From Methanococcus maripaludis (lineage in GTDB: Archaea > AGJL01 > Methanococci > Methanococcales > Methanococcaceae): 64,000 nucleotides of DNA. Each line of letters begins with the position of its first letter. The stretch's first letter is position 1. The position numbers and the translations under genes were made by a program. The stretch spans positions 438,340 through 502,339 of the forward strand of contig NZ_JACDUL010000001.1 of the NCBI RefSeq assembly GCF_013760955.1, given 5' to 3'. Shown here one piece after another: positions 8,328 through 18,486 of the stretch. Under the pieces are notes generated by a model. That model was not told the DNA's origin. It did not search any database and saw nothing but the letters and a program-made list of their open reading frames with translations.

Positions 8328-9191
8328 TTGAAAATAACGTTAAGAAATGAGATTTGTGACCGTTTGGAAAATATTGTAAATGATTTAAAAGTTATAAAGC
8401 ATTGCATTGGTTGCGAAGGAATGGATCTAAAAAATGAAGACCCTCACCACCACCCAACTATCGAAATAACGCAAGAATGTAATCACGATTGTATATTCTG
8501 TTATTCTAATTTAACGAGTGTAAAACCAGGAGTATATGGAGATTTAAGTAAATTTAAAGCCGTTACCATAAGCCAGTACGGTGAACCACTGATACACCCG
8601 GAAAAGGTAAAAAATGCAATTAAATATGTAAAATCTAAAGGATTGAGATGCGATTTACAGACCAATGGATCACTTTTAAATGAAGAACTATTAAAAGAAT
8701 TTAAAGACCTCGGTTTAGACATGATAATGATCAGTTTGAGTGCATCTGACAATAAAACGCATGAAAAACTCGTAAAAAAAGATACTTTTGAAAAAGTTTT
8801 TGAAAATATAAAACTATCATCAAAATACTTCCACACAATCGTTCGATCAATATATATTCCAGGATTTAACGATGAGGAACTTGTAAAACTTGGTGAAATG
8901 CTAAATGAAATCGGTGTTTCTGAAATGATGGTTCACCAACTCGTAATTCATCCTGAAAATTTAGATGAACTTGAAAAAATTGGAAACCTTGAAAACGTTG
9001 GAAAAATAAAAGATTTATTACTGTTGATTGAAAAAATTAAAAAAGTTGCACCAAACGTAAATGTGACTATAAAGGGTTGTTTACTTGTGTATTTAAAAAC
9101 AATGGATGGATTTATATTAAATTCAATAAATAGCGACTGTGTTTCAGAAGTTCCAGTAATAAAAAGGGAATACACGCCAATTTCATTCTAG
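8328..9191 (+). CDS. Radical SAM protein
   Basis: 287 residues from a TTG start with GGTGA 4 bases upstream. The radical SAM cluster motif CNHDCIFC (CxxxCxxC) is at about residues 48-55, followed by SQYGEPLIHPEK, which matches the SAM-binding GGEP region, and LRCDLQTNGSLL of the TIM-barrel core. An additional CIGCEGMD lies at about residues 27-33, before the core. The C-terminus lacks an obvious second Cys cluster, though single Cys occur near the end. The substrate is unknown. Its stop codon overlaps the ribosome site of the ThiD-ThiN gene, so the two are cotranscribed; a link to thiamine or cofactor metabolism is inference. Confidence 0.88.
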   Translation: MKITLRNEICDRLENIVNDLKVIKHCIGCEGMDLKNEDPHHHPTIEITQECNHDCIFCYSNLTSVKPGVYGDLSKFKAVTISQYGEPLIHPEKVKNAIKYVKSKGLRCDLQTNGSLLNEELLKEFKDLGLDMIMISLSASDNKTHEKLVKKDTFEKVFENIKLSSKYFHTIVRSIYIPGFNDEELVKLGEMLNEIGVSEMMVHQLVIHPENLDELEKIGNLENVGKIKDLLLLIEKIKKVAPNVNVTIKGCLLVYLKTMDGFILNSINSDCVSEVPVIKREYTPISF

Positions 9192-9200
9192 GTGATTTTC

Positions 9201-10385
9201 ATGAATATCTTATCAGTTGGAGGTTTTGACCCGACAGGCGGTGCGGGAATCGTTACAGATGTAAAAACGATAAAAGAACTTCAAAAAAACCCTCTTTCAA
9301 TAATAACATCAATTATTCCTCAAAACAATAATAAAGTTTTTTTAAAGAAAGATTTATCAAAAGAAGAGATAAAAGCGCAGTTTAATGCAATTTTCGAAGA
9401 TTTTGAAGTAAATTGGGTTAAAACTGGAGTTTTAACCATTGATTCAATTGATATTATTTTAGAATTTAAAAATAAATATAATTTTAACATAATTTGCGAC
9501 CCTGTTTTGAAATCAACCACACATTTCGAGTTTTCGGATGAAATGTTAATTAAAAAGTATTTGGAATTTTTTAAAGAGTGCTTTTTGATAACTCCAAATT
9601 TAAAAGAATTTGAAATTATTGAAAAAATGTTTGAAACTTCCCACCATGATTTAAATGATATTACAGTTCTTGTAACCGGAAAAACAGATGTTTTAAAAAT
9701 TGATGACAAAAATATTGAAATAACTGGAAAATACGTGGAAAAAGAGGTTCATGGAACTGGCTGTACGTATTCCTCTGCAATTACCTGTTTTTTATCCGAT
9801 GAAATGAATGTTGAAGAATCGATAAAATCTGCAAAAGAATTTGTACTTGGGTCTGTAATTTACGCAGAAAAAACAAAATTTGGGTACAATTCAAATCCAA
9901 CATATGTAACCAAAGAATCGGTTGAAAGAAATCTATTTTATGCTTTAAATTTAATTAAGAATATGGAAAATTCCATTTTTAAAGATTTAAATCTTGTTGA
10001 AAGTATTCTTTTACCTGAAAATTATGCAGATATTGCTACAATAAGTGAAGATGAAAAAATTAAATTTGGGATTTCAAATGATATTTCAGAAATATTACTA
10101 AATTTAAAAGAAGTTAATCCGCAGATGAGAGCTTGTGCAAAAATAAAATTCGATGAATATTCATTGGAAAAATTAAAAAATTCAGAACTTTCAATATATT
10201 TAATAGATAATTTAGAAAAAAACAGTCTTATTTCGGCTGTAACTAATTGTGTCGTTTGTGATGAATCTTATCCTGATATTTTGTATTTTAAAGAAAAAAA
10301 ACCAGATTTAATAATTCTTGGAAAAGATTCTTTGGAAATTGTTAAAAAGCTTCAAAAAATTGAAGATATTATTAAAACCGGATAA
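9201..10385 (+). CDS. thiDN: Hydroxymethylpyrimidine (phosphate) kinase ThiD fused to ThiN thiamine-phosphate synthase
   Basis: 394 residues from ATG 9201, 5 bases after GGTGA that overlaps the preceding stop. Residues about 1-225 are a ribokinase-fold ThiD: SVGGFDPTGGAGI near the start, DPVLKS, and the anion-hole motif HGTGCTYSSAI with its catalytic Asp position replaced around GTGC, as the family writes GTGC. Residues about 230-394 fit the archaeal ThiN domain (NPQMRACAKIKF, AVTNCVVCDE), which replaces ThiE as thiamine-phosphate synthase. The fused enzyme phosphorylates HMP-P and couples it to the thiazole phosphate. Domain order matches other archaeal ThiDN proteins. It follows the radical SAM gene in one operon. 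Confidence 0.88.
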   Translation: MNILSVGGFDPTGGAGIVTDVKTIKELQKNPLSIITSIIPQNNNKVFLKKDLSKEEIKAQFNAIFEDFEVNWVKTGVLTIDSIDIILEFKNKYNFNIICDPVLKSTTHFEFSDEMLIKKYLEFFKECFLITPNLKEFEIIEKMFETSHHDLNDITVLVTGKTDVLKIDDKNIEITGKYVEKEVHGTGCTYSSAITCFLSDEMNVEESIKSAKEFVLGSVIYAEKTKFGYNSNPTYVTKESVERNLFYALNLIKNMENSIFKDLNLVESILLPENYADIATISEDEKIKFGISNDISEILLNLKEVNPQMRACAKIKFDEYSLEKLKNSELSIYLIDNLEKNSLISAVTNCVVCDESYPDILYFKEKKPDLIILGKDSLEIVKKLQKIEDIIKTG

Positions 10386-10502
10386 AATCAAAAAAATTCC
10401 ATTTTTTATTTGAATTTTCGTGTTATTTCATAAAAGGTAGATTTAAATAATATAAATTCAATTATGCTTTTAGTATTTTTATCGAGAGTACCATAAATTT
10501 AA

Positions 10503-11732
<1,230 letters not shown>

Positions 11733-11737
11733 TTAAA

Positions 11738-12529
11738 TTATTTTTTTTCATTCATGTAATTTTTAACTACATCGACTATCTCAGAGATATTTTCAATTTT
11801 TACCTGAGCAGTTTCAAGCGCTTTTTTTGACACGTTTCCATTTTGAAGAGTTATAACTGATAAATCACTTTCTTCCATTGCTAAAATATCGTTTGAAGCA
11901 TCCCCCACCATTACAACGGTATAACCGTCCTGTTTTAAATTTAAAATAAGATCTCTTTTTAATTTATGGTGGGCTTCGGGCATTAAACACTTATTTTCAA
12001 CCCCAATAATATTTCCAAGCCGTTCTATGTATTTCCTACTGTCTCCTGATGCAATAAATACCGATACCCCCATATTTTCTAGTGTCTGAATTGTTTTTGA
12101 AACTTCCGGGAAGATACAGCCTCCGGTTGCAACAGTATACTCTATCCTACCCGTTATCGTATCAGCAATTATTGCTGAACCATAATCTGTTTCAATGTCA
12201 AACCTTTTTAAAACTGTTAGAGGATCCTGAAGTTCTTTTAATTTTGTTTCAATATCTTTAAAAATTCCTGATTGGTCAATTGGCGGGTTGCAGTAAGTAA
12301 TTCCCCAGTTTACACTGTTTAAAAAACTCGAAATTAAAATATCCGGATTTTTATTATCCAGGACTTCGAGAGGGTTTTCTTTTAAAATTACAAGACTTCT
12401 TCCTTTTTTTTCATCTACTATGTCCACAGTCTGACAGTTACACAAAAACTTCTGAGTAACCACATTTTTGATAATTCTTCTTATGCTTACAAGAGTACCC
12501 GATGCATCAAAAACTACTGCAAGTTTCAT
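11738..12529 (-). CDS. HAD-superfamily phosphatase, soluble P-type ATPase-like
   Basis: 263 residues. HAD motif I is FDASGTL near the start (nucleophile Asp, DxSGT as in P-type ATPases), motif II is in FIASGDSRKY and motif IV is MVGDASNDILAM. There are no membrane helices, so it resembles the soluble P-type ATPase domain proteins of methanogens, which act as phosphatases. An inserted region, residues about 20-140, contains CNCQTVDIVD and YCNPPIDQ and is not recognised. It converges with metK with a 5-base gap. The substrate is unknown. Confidence 0.85.
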   Translation of the reverse strand: MKLAVVFDASGTLVSIRRIIKNVVTQKFLCNCQTVDIVDEKKGRSLVILKENPLEVLDNKNPDILISSFLNSVNWGITYCNPPIDQSGIFKDIETKLKELQDPLTVLKRFDIETDYGSAIIADTITGRIEYTVATGGCIFPEVSKTIQTLENMGVSVFIASGDSRKYIERLGNIIGVENKCLMPEAHHKLKRDLILNLKQDGYTVVMVGDASNDILAMEESDLSVITLQNGNVSKKALETAQVKIENISEIVDVVKNYMNEKK

Positions 12530-12605
12530 GATATCACTAAAAATTGTTATACATTAAATATTATGTAATTATTATATTTTATAATTAACAAACTTTGGGA
12601 TAACT

Positions 12606-13160
12606 ATGGAAGAACTTCAGTTTAAAATAGCACTTGTTGGCCCGGAAAACTCTGGGAAATCGTCTCTTGTAAACTCCATTTTTGGAAAAAACATTTCAGA
12701 AGTTTCAGAAGTTGGTGGAACGACCAAAATGCCTGTAAAAAAATTTTGGGGAAAAATCAAAATAGGCAAACAAAAAATTAATCCAGATTTTGCAAAACTC
12801 ACGTTTGTAGATTTAGGTGGGCTCTACGCAGGCGAAAATAGATCGGTTGTTATGGTTGGAAGTGTTCTTGAAAAAACATATGCTGAAATTGATGACTCGG
12901 ACTTGATAATCCACATAATCGATGGAAGTACTGACTTATTCAAAAGTTTCGAAAAATTGCACCACTTATTGAAATTCCGATATCGAAAACCTATTATAGT
13001 AGTTATTAATAAATGTGATTTGATAGAAAATTCCAAACGAGAAGATTTGAGAAAGTATGTTGAGGGGAGATTGGAAAATAAGGTTTTTTTCACATCCTCA
13101 ACCACATACGAAGGTATCGGGGAATTACTAAGTACCATCATAGAAATATTAAGAAGGTGA
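12606..13160 (+). CDS. Small GTP-binding protein
   Basis: 184 residues, a single G domain: G1 GPENSGKS at about residues 12-19, a Thr-Thr in GGTTKMP for G2, G3 DLGG, G4 NKCD and a G5-like TSST. It resembles Era/Obg-type regulatory GTPases but has no accessory domain. The next gene, a SepF homologue, begins 3-6 bases after its stop and shares its ribosome site region, so the pair is translationally coupled. That suggests a role near cell division or membrane attachment, which is inference from context. Confidence 0.85.
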   Translation: MEELQFKIALVGPENSGKSSLVNSIFGKNISEVSEVGGTTKMPVKKFWGKIKIGKQKINPDFAKLTFVDLGGLYAGENRSVVMVGSVLEKTYAEIDDSDLIIHIIDGSTDLFKSFEKLHHLLKFRYRKPIIVVINKCDLIENSKREDLRKYVEGRLENKVFFTSSTTYEGIGELLSTIIEILRR

Positions 13161-13163
13161 TCT

Positions 13164-13553
13164 GTGTTGTTAAAAAAAATCAAAAAGATGATTTCAGGCG
13201 ATACATTAAAAACAAGCAGTCCTGTACCAATTGAAGAATACGTAGAACTCCCTGTAAAAGGCTACGAAGGACTTGAAACTGTAAAAATTAAAGTTTGCGA
13301 CTTAGAAGACTTTAAAGATGCAACGGAAATAGCTGTGTTAACTGAAGCAGGCTATTTAGTTATTGCAAACACGATCAACCTTGAAAGAGACATTGATGAT
13401 GATTACGCAAAAGTTTTATCCAGTTTAAAAGAAAAAGTTGGAAAAACCGGCGGAAAAATAGTAAGACTCTGCGAAACCAAAGTTTTAGCAGTTCCTTCAA
13501 ACACCACAATCGAAAGAATGGTAAAAGAAGAAACCCCGAAAACGAAAGAATAA
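13164..13553 (+). CDS. sepF: SepF-like cell division protein (DUF552)
   Basis: 129 residues from GTG 13164; TTG 13167 is an equal candidate because GGTGA ends at 13160. An N-terminal basic amphipathic helix (LLKKIKKMIS) fits membrane attachment. After a linker, residues about 40-115 carry the SepF core: KIKVCDLEDFKDATEIA, GYLVIANTINLERD, and GKIVRLCETKVLAVP. In archaea that use FtsZ, SepF is the membrane anchor of the FtsZ ring. It follows a small GTPase gene directly and precedes methanogenesis marker 8. The family call is fairly secure; the division role is known from other archaea. Confidence 0.85.
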   Translation: MLLKKIKKMISGDTLKTSSPVPIEEYVELPVKGYEGLETVKIKVCDLEDFKDATEIAVLTEAGYLVIANTINLERDIDDDYAKVLSSLKEKVGKTGGKIVRLCETKVLAVPSNTTIERMVKEETPKTKE

Positions 13554-13579
13554 CTAACTTAAGTTAAATGGTGACTCGA

Positions 13580-14431
13580 TTGAATGAAGATATCCACGTA
13601 ATGGAAGTTCTCGGAAACGCGAAAGTTACCGTAAAAAATGGGAAAGTTGTCGATGTTAGCGATCCCATACTATCATTTTGTCCTCTTTTTGCAAAACATT
13701 TTGAAATTAAAGAAATTAACAAAGAATCAATCCAGAAAAACGTTGAATTTCGGATTGAAAGTTTTGGGCTATTTACAAAAGACAGAGTTGTTTTAGACGA
13801 TTCCCCATTTGTTGGATTTGGAACTTCTGAAATTTTTATGAGCGCTTTAAATAAAGGATTTTTAGATGCTGTTGTTATTGTTTCAGACTGTGCTGGAACG
13901 GTTGTTACAGATAATCCAAAACTAGTTCAAGGACTTTGTGGAAGAATTTCTGGAATTATCAAAACTACCCCTGTAAAAGAAGTAATTGAAAAAATTGAAA
14001 CTGCCAAAGGAATAGTTTTATCAAAAGACGATGCTTCGATTGATCAGATCAATGGCGTAAAACTTGCAATTAAAATGGGCTACAAAAAAATTGGAGTTTC
14101 TGTTTCCAATTTGAAAGATGCTTTAGAAATAAAAAAATTGGAAAAGAATGATGTAAAAATCATAACTTTTGGAGTTCATACAACGGGAATAAGGCTTTCA
14201 GATTATGACGATTATCTACAATATATCGATATAATCTCAGCTTGTGCATCTAAAAACTTGTTGAAATCAAAATCACTCAATATAAAAGCTCAGGCGGGAA
14301 GCGGAGTTCCAATATTTGCACTTTCACAGTCTGGAAAAGAACTTTTATTTGAACGGTTGAAAGAAATTGACAGGCCTATTTTGATAACTACAAACGAAAC
14401 TCTACCTTACTTTACAGAACCTCCTCAATAA
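13580..14431 (+). CDS. Methanogenesis marker protein 8 (DUF2099)
   Basis: 283 residues from TTG 13580, 5 bases after GGTGA; the ATG at 13568 is upstream of that site. The sequence matches methanogenesis marker 8: HVMEVLGNAKVTVKNGKVV near the start, CPLFAKHFEI, VEFRIESFGLFT, FGTSEIFMSAL and VIVSDCAGTVVTDNPKLVQG. Conserved Cys are in CPLF, SDCAGT and LCGR. The family is confined to methanogens; its reaction is not established. It lies in a run with a GTPase, SepF and isopentenyl phosphate kinase, all on the same strand. Confidence 0.88.
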   Translation: MNEDIHVMEVLGNAKVTVKNGKVVDVSDPILSFCPLFAKHFEIKEINKESIQKNVEFRIESFGLFTKDRVVLDDSPFVGFGTSEIFMSALNKGFLDAVVIVSDCAGTVVTDNPKLVQGLCGRISGIIKTTPVKEVIEKIETAKGIVLSKDDASIDQINGVKLAIKMGYKKIGVSVSNLKDALEIKKLEKNDVKIITFGVHTTGIRLSDYDDYLQYIDIISACASKNLLKSKSLNIKAQAGSGVPIFALSQSGKELLFERLKEIDRPILITTNETLPYFTEPPQ

Positions 14432-14454
14432 TCTTTTTTATTTGGTGTATATCC

Positions 14455-15228
14455 ATGTTCGCAATTTTAAAACTAGGAGGGAGCATCCTCTGCGATAAGA
14501 ATACCCCGTACTCGATAAACTGGGAAAATTTAGAAAATATCGCGATTGAAATAAAAGAAGCAATTGAACACTACAAATCCAAAAATGAAGATTTTAAACT
14601 TATTATTGTTCATGGCGGGGGCTCTTTTGGCCACCCTGTTGCAAAAAAATATCTTAAAGACGGAAAATTTGTAGATATGGGCAAAGGATACTGGGAAATT
14701 CAAAAAGCAATGCGTAAATTCAACAACATTGTAATCGAAGAACTTCAAAATTTCGAAATTCCTGCAGTTTCAATTCAGGCTTCATCCTTTATCACTTTTG
14801 ATACTAATTGTAGTTTGCACTTTGACACAAACGCAGTTGAAAAAATGCTCGATAAGGGATTGGTTCCAGTAATCCATGGCGATATCGTAATTGATGAAAA
14901 AACAGGCAATTTCAAGATTTTTTCTGGAGACCATGCGCTTCCATATCTTTCAAAAAAATTAAACCCGGATTTAAGTCTTCATGCATCTGATGTCGATGGT
15001 GTGTGGGATTCAAAATTTAAAATAATTGAAAATATCAATTCAAAAAATATCGAAGATGTTTTAAAATCGTTGAAACCATCAAATAAAGAAGATGTAACTG
15101 GCGGAATGCATCTAAAAGTAATGGAATGCTATAATTTAGGCATTGAAACGATAATATTTAATGGAAATAAAAAAAGAAATATATACAATGCCCTTTTAAA
15201 AAATGTAAAAGGAACACTGATAAACTAA
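14455..15228 (+). CDS. ipk: Isopentenyl phosphate kinase
   Basis: 257 residues, amino acid kinase fold: LKLGGSILCDK at the start, the nucleotide loop IIVHGGGSFGHPVAKKY (His near residue 60 is the hallmark of isopentenyl phosphate kinase), IPAVSIQASSF, VIHGDIVID, HASDVDGVWD and DVTGGMHLK. The enzyme phosphorylates isopentenyl phosphate to the diphosphate, the last step of the archaeal mevalonate route to ether lipids. GGTGT lies 6 bases before the ATG. The gene encoding the phosphomevalonate dehydratase large subunit of the same route is at 34285-35490. Confidence 0.93.
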   Translation: MFAILKLGGSILCDKNTPYSINWENLENIAIEIKEAIEHYKSKNEDFKLIIVHGGGSFGHPVAKKYLKDGKFVDMGKGYWEIQKAMRKFNNIVIEELQNFEIPAVSIQASSFITFDTNCSLHFDTNAVEKMLDKGLVPVIHGDIVIDEKTGNFKIFSGDHALPYLSKKLNPDLSLHASDVDGVWDSKFKIIENINSKNIEDVLKSLKPSNKEDVTGGMHLKVMECYNLGIETIIFNGNKKRNIYNALLKNVKGTLIN

Positions 15229-15235
15229 TTTTAAA

Positions 15236-15712
15236 TTATTTTCTGTTTTTAACTTTAATAAAGTCCCCAAGTGTAAAATCACTTTCATCATTGTTTGCTT
15301 CGTAATTGTAGTCTCCTTCTTCGTAGAAAGAAATTCCAAGTGCTTTTTCGAGGATTTTTACGTATTTTTCCTCAGGTTCGATTTCGTTTCTTTCTATTTT
15401 GTGAATGAGAGATTCTTTAATTCCAACAGCTCTTGAAAGTTCTTCCAAGGTCATGTTTTTCTTTTCCCTTGCTTCCTTTACCAGAGAGCCGTAATCTTCG
15501 ACCAGAGTTTTTAAATTATCAAACATATCTTTTCTAGGTCTTTTAACTGGTTTTTCTTTTATTTCAGTTTTGAATACTGCCTTTGGTTTTCTAGAATATC
15601 CTTTCGGCGACATGCCAAACTTTGCACAAGCCTCGCATACATTCATTTCTACGCCTTCTACTCTTGTTTTAATGATATCCTTAACCTCTTTTCCGCAGAG
15701 TTCGCATTGCAT
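15236..15712 (-). CDS. Archaeal multiprotein bridging factor aMBF1
   Basis: 158 residues. An N-terminal zinc ribbon has CELCGK and CEACAKF at about residues 3-28. A basic linker (KPVKRPRKDMF) follows. Residues about 70-125 are a helix-turn-helix of the Cro/XRE type: SLVKEAREKKNMTLEELSRA, GIKESLIHKIERNEIEPE. This is the standard aMBF1 layout, and the protein is a DNA- or ribosome-associated regulator in archaea. An acidic tail follows. It converges with the isopentenyl phosphate kinase gene. Confidence 0.92.
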   Translation of the reverse strand: MQCELCGKEVKDIIKTRVEGVEMNVCEACAKFGMSPKGYSRKPKAVFKTEIKEKPVKRPRKDMFDNLKTLVEDYGSLVKEAREKKNMTLEELSRAVGIKESLIHKIERNEIEPEEKYVKILEKALGISFYEEGDYNYEANNDESDFTLGDFIKVKNRK

Positions 15713-16013
15713 ACCTACACCTTAATATATTAAATTTAGAGATATTTTTAACCAATTTATCCAGATTACATAGCATTTAAATGGTAAATGCTTCATTAGA
15801 GAATATATTTTCAATTATTTAATAGTATCTATTTTGGTATTTATATAGTATATCCATAAATTTATATAGCTCAAATAAATTATAAACATATACCCTTATT
15901 GGAAAGATGTAAAAATGTTTTCGATGGGTGTAAAAACTGTTTTGCGAGAAAAAAAATCAATGAGAAAGCGCTATATAGCATCATTTTTATCATAATTATT
16001 ATGGAGGTAAATC
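15713..16013. promoter_or_regulatory. Divergent promoter region between aMBF1 and PAN
   Basis: These 301 bases hold no gene. An inverted repeat GCATTTA-N5-TAAATGC lies at 15773-15791. Several TATA-like boxes follow: TTTATATAG around 15840 and 15861. GCTATATAGC at about 15971-15980 is followed by GGAGGT before the PAN start at 16014. The last TATA box, about 35-40 bases before the ATG, would give PAN a short leader; the earlier ones may serve either gene. Confidence 0.45.
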
Positions 16014-17237
16014 ATGAGTTACCCAGATGATTATTCCACAGATATAGAAAAAAATAAAATGGATTTAAAAGAATTTAAAGAGAAAACTCAGATTGCAGAG
16101 TTAGAAAGTAAAGTTTTGAGATTGGAATTAAAAAATAAAGATGTAACTAGAGAGAACGTACAAATTAAAAAAGAAAATGAAATATTAAAGCGAGAACTTG
16201 ATAAATTAAGAATTCCGCCATTAATACTCGGCACAATACTCGACAAAGTAAACGAAAGAAAAGCAGTTGTTAAAAGTTCTACAGGCCCAAATTTCCTTGT
16301 AAACCTTTCACAATTTGTAGATCCTGAAGACATTGTTCCAGGAGCAAGAGTTTGTTTAAATCAACAGACACTTGCAATTGTAGAAGTACTTCCTAAAGAA
16401 AAAGACTACCGAGCTATGGCAATGGAAATTGAAGAAAAACCAGACATTTCCTTTGAAGATATCGGTGGTTTGAACAATCAGATTAGGGATATTAAAGAAG
16501 TAGTAGAACTTCCACTTAAAAACCCAGAACTATTTGAAAAAGTGGGTATCGTTCCACCAAAAGGAGTACTGCTCTACGGACCTCCGGGAACTGGAAAAAC
16601 ACTTCTTGCAAAAGCTGTTGCATACGAAACCAACGCATCATTTGTTAGAGTTGTTGGTTCAGAACTGGTCAAAAAATTCATCGGTGAAGGTGCAAAACTT
16701 GTAAGGGATGTTTTCAAACTTGCAAAAGAAAAATCACCTTGCATCATATTCATTGACGAAATCGATGCAGTTGCAAGCAAAAGAACTGAATCATTAACCG
16801 GTGGAGATAGAGAAGTTCAAAGAACTTTAATGCAGCTTCTTGCAGAAATGGATGGTTTTGATTCAAGAGGCGATGTAAAAATCATTGCTGCAACGAACAG
16901 ACCGGACATTTTAGACCCTGCAATATTAAGACCCGGAAGATTTGATAGAATCATTGAAATTTCAATGCCTGATGAAGATGGAAGGCTTGAAATCTTGAAA
17001 ATCCATACTGAAAAGATGAACCTCAAAAATGTTGATTTGAGAGAAGTTGCAAAACTTGCAGAAAACATGGTTGGTGCTGACTTAAAGGCAGTATGTACCG
17101 AAGCAGGTATGTTTGCGATAAGAGAAGAAAGAGAATTCATCAAAATGGACGACTTCAAAGAAGCTATCTCAAAAATTACAGGTAAAAAAGAAAAATGCAG
17201 TTACGATATGCCACAATTAACCGTAATGTACGGATAA
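16014..17237 (+). CDS. pan: Proteasome-activating nucleotidase PAN
   Basis: 407 residues from ATG 16014 with GGAGGT upstream. Domain order is that of PAN and the eukaryotic Rpt subunits: an N-terminal coiled coil (residues about 15-70, rich in Lys, Glu and Leu), an OB domain (about 75-130), and an AAA ATPase domain with Walker A GPPGTGKT, Walker [10 protein letters not shown], Arg fingers in RPGRFDRI and a helical lid. The C-terminus ends VMYG, which fits the HbYX motif (hydrophobic-Tyr-any) that docks in the 20S proteasome and opens its gate. It unfolds proteins for degradation using ATP. Confidence 0.97.
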   Translation: MSYPDDYSTDIEKNKMDLKEFKEKTQIAELESKVLRLELKNKDVTRENVQIKKENEILKRELDKLRIPPLILGTILDKVNERKAVVKSSTGPNFLVNLSQFVDPEDIVPGARVCLNQQTLAIVEVLPKEKDYRAMAMEIEEKPDISFEDIGGLNNQIRDIKEVVELPLKNPELFEKVGIVPPKGVLLYGPPGTGKTLLAKAVAYETNASFVRVVGSELVKKFIGEGAKLVRDVFKLAKEKSPCIIFIDEIDAVASKRTESLTGGDREVQRTLMQLLAEMDGFDSRGDVKIIAATNRPDILDPAILRPGRFDRIIEISMPDEDGRLEILKIHTEKMNLKNVDLREVAKLAENMVGADLKAVCTEAGMFAIREEREFIKMDDFKEAISKITGKKEKCSYDMPQLTVMYG

Positions 17238-17291
17238 TTAACTACTATTTTTTTAAATTATTTTTATTTTAAACTTTTTTAAGTGATGTTT

Positions 17292-18482
17292 ATGAAAATT
17301 GGAATTATTGGAGCAGGCCTTGGGGGCCTATTAAGCGGTGCAATTTTATCAAAGGAACACTCAGTTACAATTTACGAAAAACTTCCATTTGTTGGAGGTA
17401 GGTTTACAAATATTCCTTATAAAGGGTTTCAATTAACTACTGGAGCTCTTCACATGATACCCCATGGAAATGACGGGTATTTAGCACAGACTCTTCGAAG
17501 AGCAGGTAGTAACGTAAAAATAGTAAATTCCGTGCCAGATGGATACTTTCGAGTAAACGGAAAAAATCACGAATACAAGGACATTTTTGGACTTGTTAAT
17601 ACAAAGGAAAAATTAAAAGGGTTGAAACTTGCTGCAAGCCTAAAACTTGGAAAAATTGACAAAAATATGCCATTTGGTGAATTTTTAGAAGATATACCCC
17701 TCGCTCTTGCGGTTGGAAACTCGTTTAGCGGTTGGGCTTTGAGTTTAAATGCATATGACACCCCAATGTCAGAAGTTATGGAAATAAGTAGATTATATCA
17801 TAAATTTGGAGGCCCCGGAATTCCAGTTGGTGGTTGTAAGGGCGTTATCGATAGCCTCGTTGAAATAATTAATAAAAACGGCGGAAAAATTTATACTGGT
17901 CATGCAGTAGAAAAAATCGAAATTGAAGGAAATGGTGCATTTATTGATTCAGAACCCTTTGACATAGTAATAAGCAATGCATCTCCAAAAGTAACGGAAA
18001 GCCTTTCAAATGTTAAATTTATTGAAAAAGAGCCAGTTCCGTCAAAAGGAATAAAAATAAATGTTGCAAGTAAATCGAGTCTTGTAGATGGTGCAAGTGT
18101 TATATTTACAACTGATTGCGAAAGAATTAACGGTTTAAACCAGCCTTCAAATGTCGACAGGAGTTTGACAAAAGAAGACTATAACTTAATAATGCTACAT
18201 GCAACCCAGATCAAAAATAATACCAAAGAAGAAATAAACCTTGCTTTAAATGATATCGAATCATTATTTGGTGGAAAAGACTACGAAGTGATATCCATTC
18301 AAAGTTACGGTAATGGTTGGCCTGTAAATCATGCTTCAAATGGAACTGACCTAAATCCAATCGTTAGAGATAATCTATTACTTGTTGGAGATGGCGTAAA
18401 AGGGGTCGGGGGAATTGAAGTTGAAGGTGTTGCGATGAGTGTCATTGCAGTTTTAAACCATATTGAAAAATTAAAAAAATAA
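17292..18482 (+). CDS. FAD-dependent oxidoreductase, phytoene desaturase-like
   Basis: 396 residues from ATG 17292; AGTGA lies 5 bases upstream. The start MKIGIIGAGLGGLLSGAIL is a dinucleotide-binding Rossmann motif for FAD, followed by YEKLPFVGGRFT. A GG motif (GGPGIPVGGCKGVIDSLV) and the C-terminal LLVGDGVKGVGGIEVEGVAMS complete the amine oxidase/phytoene desaturase superfamily pattern. Such archaeal proteins may reduce or desaturate isoprenoid chains, so a role in lipid or isoprenoid modification is possible but unproven here. It converges with the ABC transporter operon with a gap of a few bases. Confidence 0.85.
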   Translation: MKIGIIGAGLGGLLSGAILSKEHSVTIYEKLPFVGGRFTNIPYKGFQLTTGALHMIPHGNDGYLAQTLRRAGSNVKIVNSVPDGYFRVNGKNHEYKDIFGLVNTKEKLKGLKLAASLKLGKIDKNMPFGEFLEDIPLALAVGNSFSGWALSLNAYDTPMSEVMEISRLYHKFGGPGIPVGGCKGVIDSLVEIINKNGGKIYTGHAVEKIEIEGNGAFIDSEPFDIVISNASPKVTESLSNVKFIEKEPVPSKGIKINVASKSSLVDGASVIFTTDCERINGLNQPSNVDRSLTKEDYNLIMLHATQIKNNTKEEINLALNDIESLFGGKDYEVISIQSYGNGWPVNHASNGTDLNPIVRDNLLLVGDGVKGVGGIEVEGVAMSVIAVLNHIEKLKK

Positions 18483-18486
18483 TTTA

